Shown here: one piece after another, positions 62,257 to 64,000 of the stretch
Position numbering within the stretch: position 1 is the first letter of the stretch
Layout: each line of letters opens with the position of its first letter
Assembly (NCBI RefSeq): GCF_003991425.1
Contig: NZ_CP034346.1
Coordinates: 6,377,501 to 6,441,500, forward strand
Reading direction: 5' to 3'
Source of the DNA: Paenibacillus lutimineralis
GTDB taxonomy: Bacteria > Bacillota > Bacilli > Paenibacillales > Paenibacillaceae
Length of the DNA stretch: 64,000 nt
The notes under the pieces: model-generated
Seen by the model: only the letters and a program-made list of their open reading frames with translations
Database searches by the model: none
Told to the model about the DNA's origin: nothing
Made by a program: the position numbers and the translations under genes

Positions 62257-62973
62257 ATGAGAAGTGTTAAAAAATTATCGGACCCACGGATGTCTGCGCT
62301 AACCGCCGGTACATCGTTAATTGTCATGGCATTCGCAGCATTCTTTGCCTATGGCTTCATTCATGGACGCCTTGTAGTGCAGAATAACCCCGCACTGACA
62401 TTTCAGAACATCCTCACCTCGATCAACCTGTTCAAAGCCGAGCTCTTCGGATGGGTAATCATTCTAATCTGTGACGTTGTCGCTGCCTGGGCGCTTTATT
62501 TGGTCCTCGCCCCCGTCCACAAAGGTCTTTCCCTGCTCGCGGCCTGGCTTCGTCTTATCTATTCCGCCATACTCGGTATAGTTATCCTGAATTTAGTGTT
62601 TGTACTGCTGCTCATCACGAATAGTGCCTCTTTAGCTTCATTTAGTATCGAACAGCTTCAAGCCTTGATGATGCTATCTCTTAATGCATTTCAATCGATC
62701 TGGTCGATCGGTTTGATCATTTTTGGAGGACATCTTCTCGTTGTGGGCTATTTAACTCTCCGATCACGTAATATTCCAAGAATTATCGGCATCCTCTTGT
62801 TGCTCGGGGGAATAGGCTATATTTTCATTCACTTATGCAATATCTTTCTACCGGAGTATAGTAAATTGATCTCAACTCTTACCCTTATCTTCACTCTGCC
62901 AATGACTCTAGGGGAGCTGGGACTAGCCATCTGGCTGCTATTTAAAAATCCTGCTCGTGAATCCGTCTCTTGA
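62257..62973 (+). CDS. DUF4386 membrane protein
   Basis: 238 residues from the ATG at 62257 (GGAGG, 9 bases upstream; the frame is open 63 bases further). Six TM helices in the DUF4386 pattern (A-L-T-A-G-T-S-L-I, F-N-A-F-Q-S-I-W-S-I-G-L-I, G-I-L-L-L-L-G-G-I-G-Y). Function unknown. Overlaps the convergent Crp/Fnr gene by 32 bases. Confidence 0.8.
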   Translation: MRSVKKLSDPRMSALTAGTSLIVMAFAAFFAYGFIHGRLVVQNNPALTFQNILTSINLFKAELFGWVIILICDVVAAWALYLVLAPVHKGLSLLAAWLRLIYSAILGIVILNLVFVLLLITNSASLASFSIEQLQALMMLSLNAFQSIWSIGLIIFGGHLLVVGYLTLRSRNIPRIIGILLLLGGIGYIFIHLCNIFLPEYSKLISTLTLIFTLPMTLGELGLAIWLLFKNPARESVS

Positions 62974-63526
62974 TTCGGCTTAATGACTCTGGAGTCATAC
63001 CGAGATAACTGGCTAATTGATGCTGAGGTACACGTTCGGCTAAATCAGGCCTTCTCCGCATTAATGCCTTATACCGCTCTTCAGGTGTAGAGGAGATGAA
63101 TGAAGACCACTCATCTTGAACCTCCCCCAGGTTCTCCTCTACCATTTTGCGGGTCATCGTCTCCAGTTGTGCATATTTGCTGAACATGTCCTGTTCCATA
63201 TCCAGATTGCCAACAACCAGTACACAGTCCTCCAGACAAGCTAAAGTGTAAGGGGATGACCGATCCTGCCTATAGTAGTTGAAGATAGAAGCAGCTTGCT
63301 CTTCGGTATAGAAATTAGAGGTTGTCTCCTTCCCTGCCTCATCGATGGAAAATTGCCTGATGCACCCCTTTAAAACGAAATAACATTTCGTCGGAATGTC
63401 ACCTTGCCGAATCAGTATCGTGCCCTTCTTATATTCCACGACACATATATCATCAATAATCGCTTGCTGTTCTTCTTCGCTAAGCGTTGTGAATTTAGCC
63501 AGATACTTCATTAGGATACTTCTCAT
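62942..63526 (-). CDS. Crp/Fnr-family transcriptional regulator
   Basis: 194 residues. cNMP-binding-like beta-roll at 20-125 (G-T-I-L-I-R-Q-G-D-I-P, Y-F-V-L-K-G-C-I-R) and a short C-terminal HTH (H-Q-L-A-S-Y-L-G-M-T-P-E-S-L-S-R-I-K). No N-terminal cysteine cluster as in Fnr, so it does not carry an Fe-S cluster. Likely controls the convergent DUF4386 gene through the palindrome at 62181. Confidence 0.88.
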   Translation of the reverse strand: MRSILMKYLAKFTTLSEEEQQAIIDDICVVEYKKGTILIRQGDIPTKCYFVLKGCIRQFSIDEAGKETTSNFYTEEQAASIFNYYRQDRSSPYTLACLEDCVLVVGNLDMEQDMFSKYAQLETMTRKMVEENLGEVQDEWSSFISSTPEERYKALMRRRPDLAERVPQHQLASYLGMTPESLSRIKRRIHEQDF

Positions 63527-63680
63527 TAGGATCCCTCTCAGGTTCAGAAATTGAAATTTACGACGAACTTCATCTCTATAGCTATAGACTATAACATGAA
63601 ATGGATGTTCAGATTATATTGAGTTTACTCATATAAAATAGAACACACTTGTACGAATCTCTTCAGGGGGTAGACATAAT

Positions 63681-63857
63681 TTGAATAACGACATTCTTGA
63701 TGAAATGCACAAGCTTGACCATCACGATGAACAACGATATCGCCTGCTCATGAGGTATTTAAGGCTGTTGCAAAATGAAAGAAAACAGCACGGATTTCTT
63801 AAAAAACTTAGAAAACAATGGAAGGTATACAATAGTAAAAAAGGAATAGGAGAATAA
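63681..63857 (+). CDS. Small basic protein (58 residues)
   Basis: TTG start with AGGGGG 8-9 bases upstream; D-I-L-D-E-M-H-K-L-D-H-H-D-E-Q-R, then Y-L-R-L-L-Q-N-E-R-K and a Lys/Arg-rich end. Wholly helical, no known family. Confidence 0.5.
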   Translation: MNNDILDEMHKLDHHDEQRYRLLMRYLRLLQNERKQHGFLKKLRKQWKVYNSKKGIGE

Positions 63858-63891
63858 TGGTATTATCCTGCCTGCCATAGATACCAAGAAA

Positions 63892-63939
63892 AAACCTCTC
63901 TATCGGATTCAGCAAACAGCTGCTCTTCTAGAGAGGTTT
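63892..63939. terminator. Terminator of the leftward gene at the window edge
   Basis: AAACCTCTCTA and TAGAGAGGTTT arms; T-run on the minus strand. Confidence 0.7.
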
Positions 63940-63944
63940 ATTCC

Positions 63945-64000
63945 TTATTGAGAGATACTCACATTCCCGATCACGGCCTTGTTTGTCTGGTTATCTCCAG
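63945..64000 (-). CDS. C-terminal end of a gene that continues beyond the window
   Basis: Minus frame G-D-N-Q-T-N-K-A-V-I-G-N-V-S-I-S-Q-stop, followed by a terminator. Too short for a family call. Confidence 0.45.
   Translation of the reverse strand, partial: GDNQTNKAVIGNVSISQ

Noticed and set aside
1..64000. tRNA, rRNA or riboswitch genes.
   Set aside because: I looked for cloverleaf and common aptamer sequences by eye and saw none. A covariance-model search would settle it.

Overview
The window looks like chromosome of a spore-forming Firmicute, most likely Paenibacillus. Evidence: an alpha/beta-type small acid-soluble spore protein, a spore photoproduct lyase relic, an NHL/SLH surface protein, Bacillus-type ribosome binding sites with frequent GTG and TTG starts, an intergenic element at 51.1 kb that I recognise from Paenibacillus genomes, and the landmarks rlmH (48.9-49.4 kb) and a yyzF-like CxxH/CxxC gene (61.8 kb).

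The window has two very different parts. From about 1.4 to 48.9 kb it is a mosaic of small accessory blocks, each usually one gene or one short operon. The blocks are separated by about 20 copies of a palindromic element whose constant core reads CTACTTATGATACGGTTC on the + strand. In the right-most copy this core is the 3' end of rlmH itself: read on the minus strand it encodes the terminal E-P-Y-H-K-stop. The 3' end of rlmH is the known integration site (attB) of staphylococcal SCC elements, and SCC elements leave direct repeats of it. All copies lie in the same orientation, they stop at rlmH, and none was found in the 15 kb on its other side. A decayed second rlmH 3' end, with synonymous codon changes, lies at the far left (1.42-1.52 kb). 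I read this as a long tandem array of SCC-like or gene-cassette-like insertions at rlmH. No recombinase gene is visible in the window, so the mechanism is inferred.

Blocks from left to right: an NTF2-type immunity-like gene and gene relics (0-2.3 kb); a sugar ABC transporter (one permease frameshifted), a LacI regulator and two tandem esterases, with CTTAAACGTTTAAG operators (2.5-9.8 kb); a quinone/catechol-detoxification-like operon (LLM oxidoreductase, DOPA dioxygenase, esterase, DoxX) divergent from an XRE-cupin regulator (10-13.8 kb); endonuclease IV (14 kb); LysR with an EamA exporter (15-17 kb); a phosphotransferase (17.3 kb); small hypotheticals (19 kb); a WYL regulator with a PNPOx-like protein (20-21.6 kb); an AAC(3) acetyltransferase behind a leader terminator (22 kb); an ABC exporter with a two-component system (23-28 kb); a DUF4190 protein (29 kb); pseudogenes and a V4R protein (30-31 kb); an AraC regulator (32 kb); PadR with a BtrH-like protein (33-34.8 kb); a 1,207-residue NHL/SLH surface protein (35.6-39.2 kb); a toroid-fold protein (39.7 kb); a double-kinase hybrid sensor (41-44 kb); a serine beta-lactamase-like membrane protein (45-46.8 kb); GIY-YIG and small hypotheticals (47.7-48.7 kb).

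Right of rlmH the sequence is calmer and more like ordinary chromosome: a four-copy inverted repeat cluster, a sterol-desaturase-family hydroxylase, a SASP, a MITE-like element, a sigma factor fused to DUF1835, a nucleotidyltransferase, a response regulator/ABC/kinase operon, a second ABC exporter, a small membrane protein-MerR-GAP operon, yyzF, and a DUF4386 gene with an FNR-like site next to a Crp/Fnr regulator.
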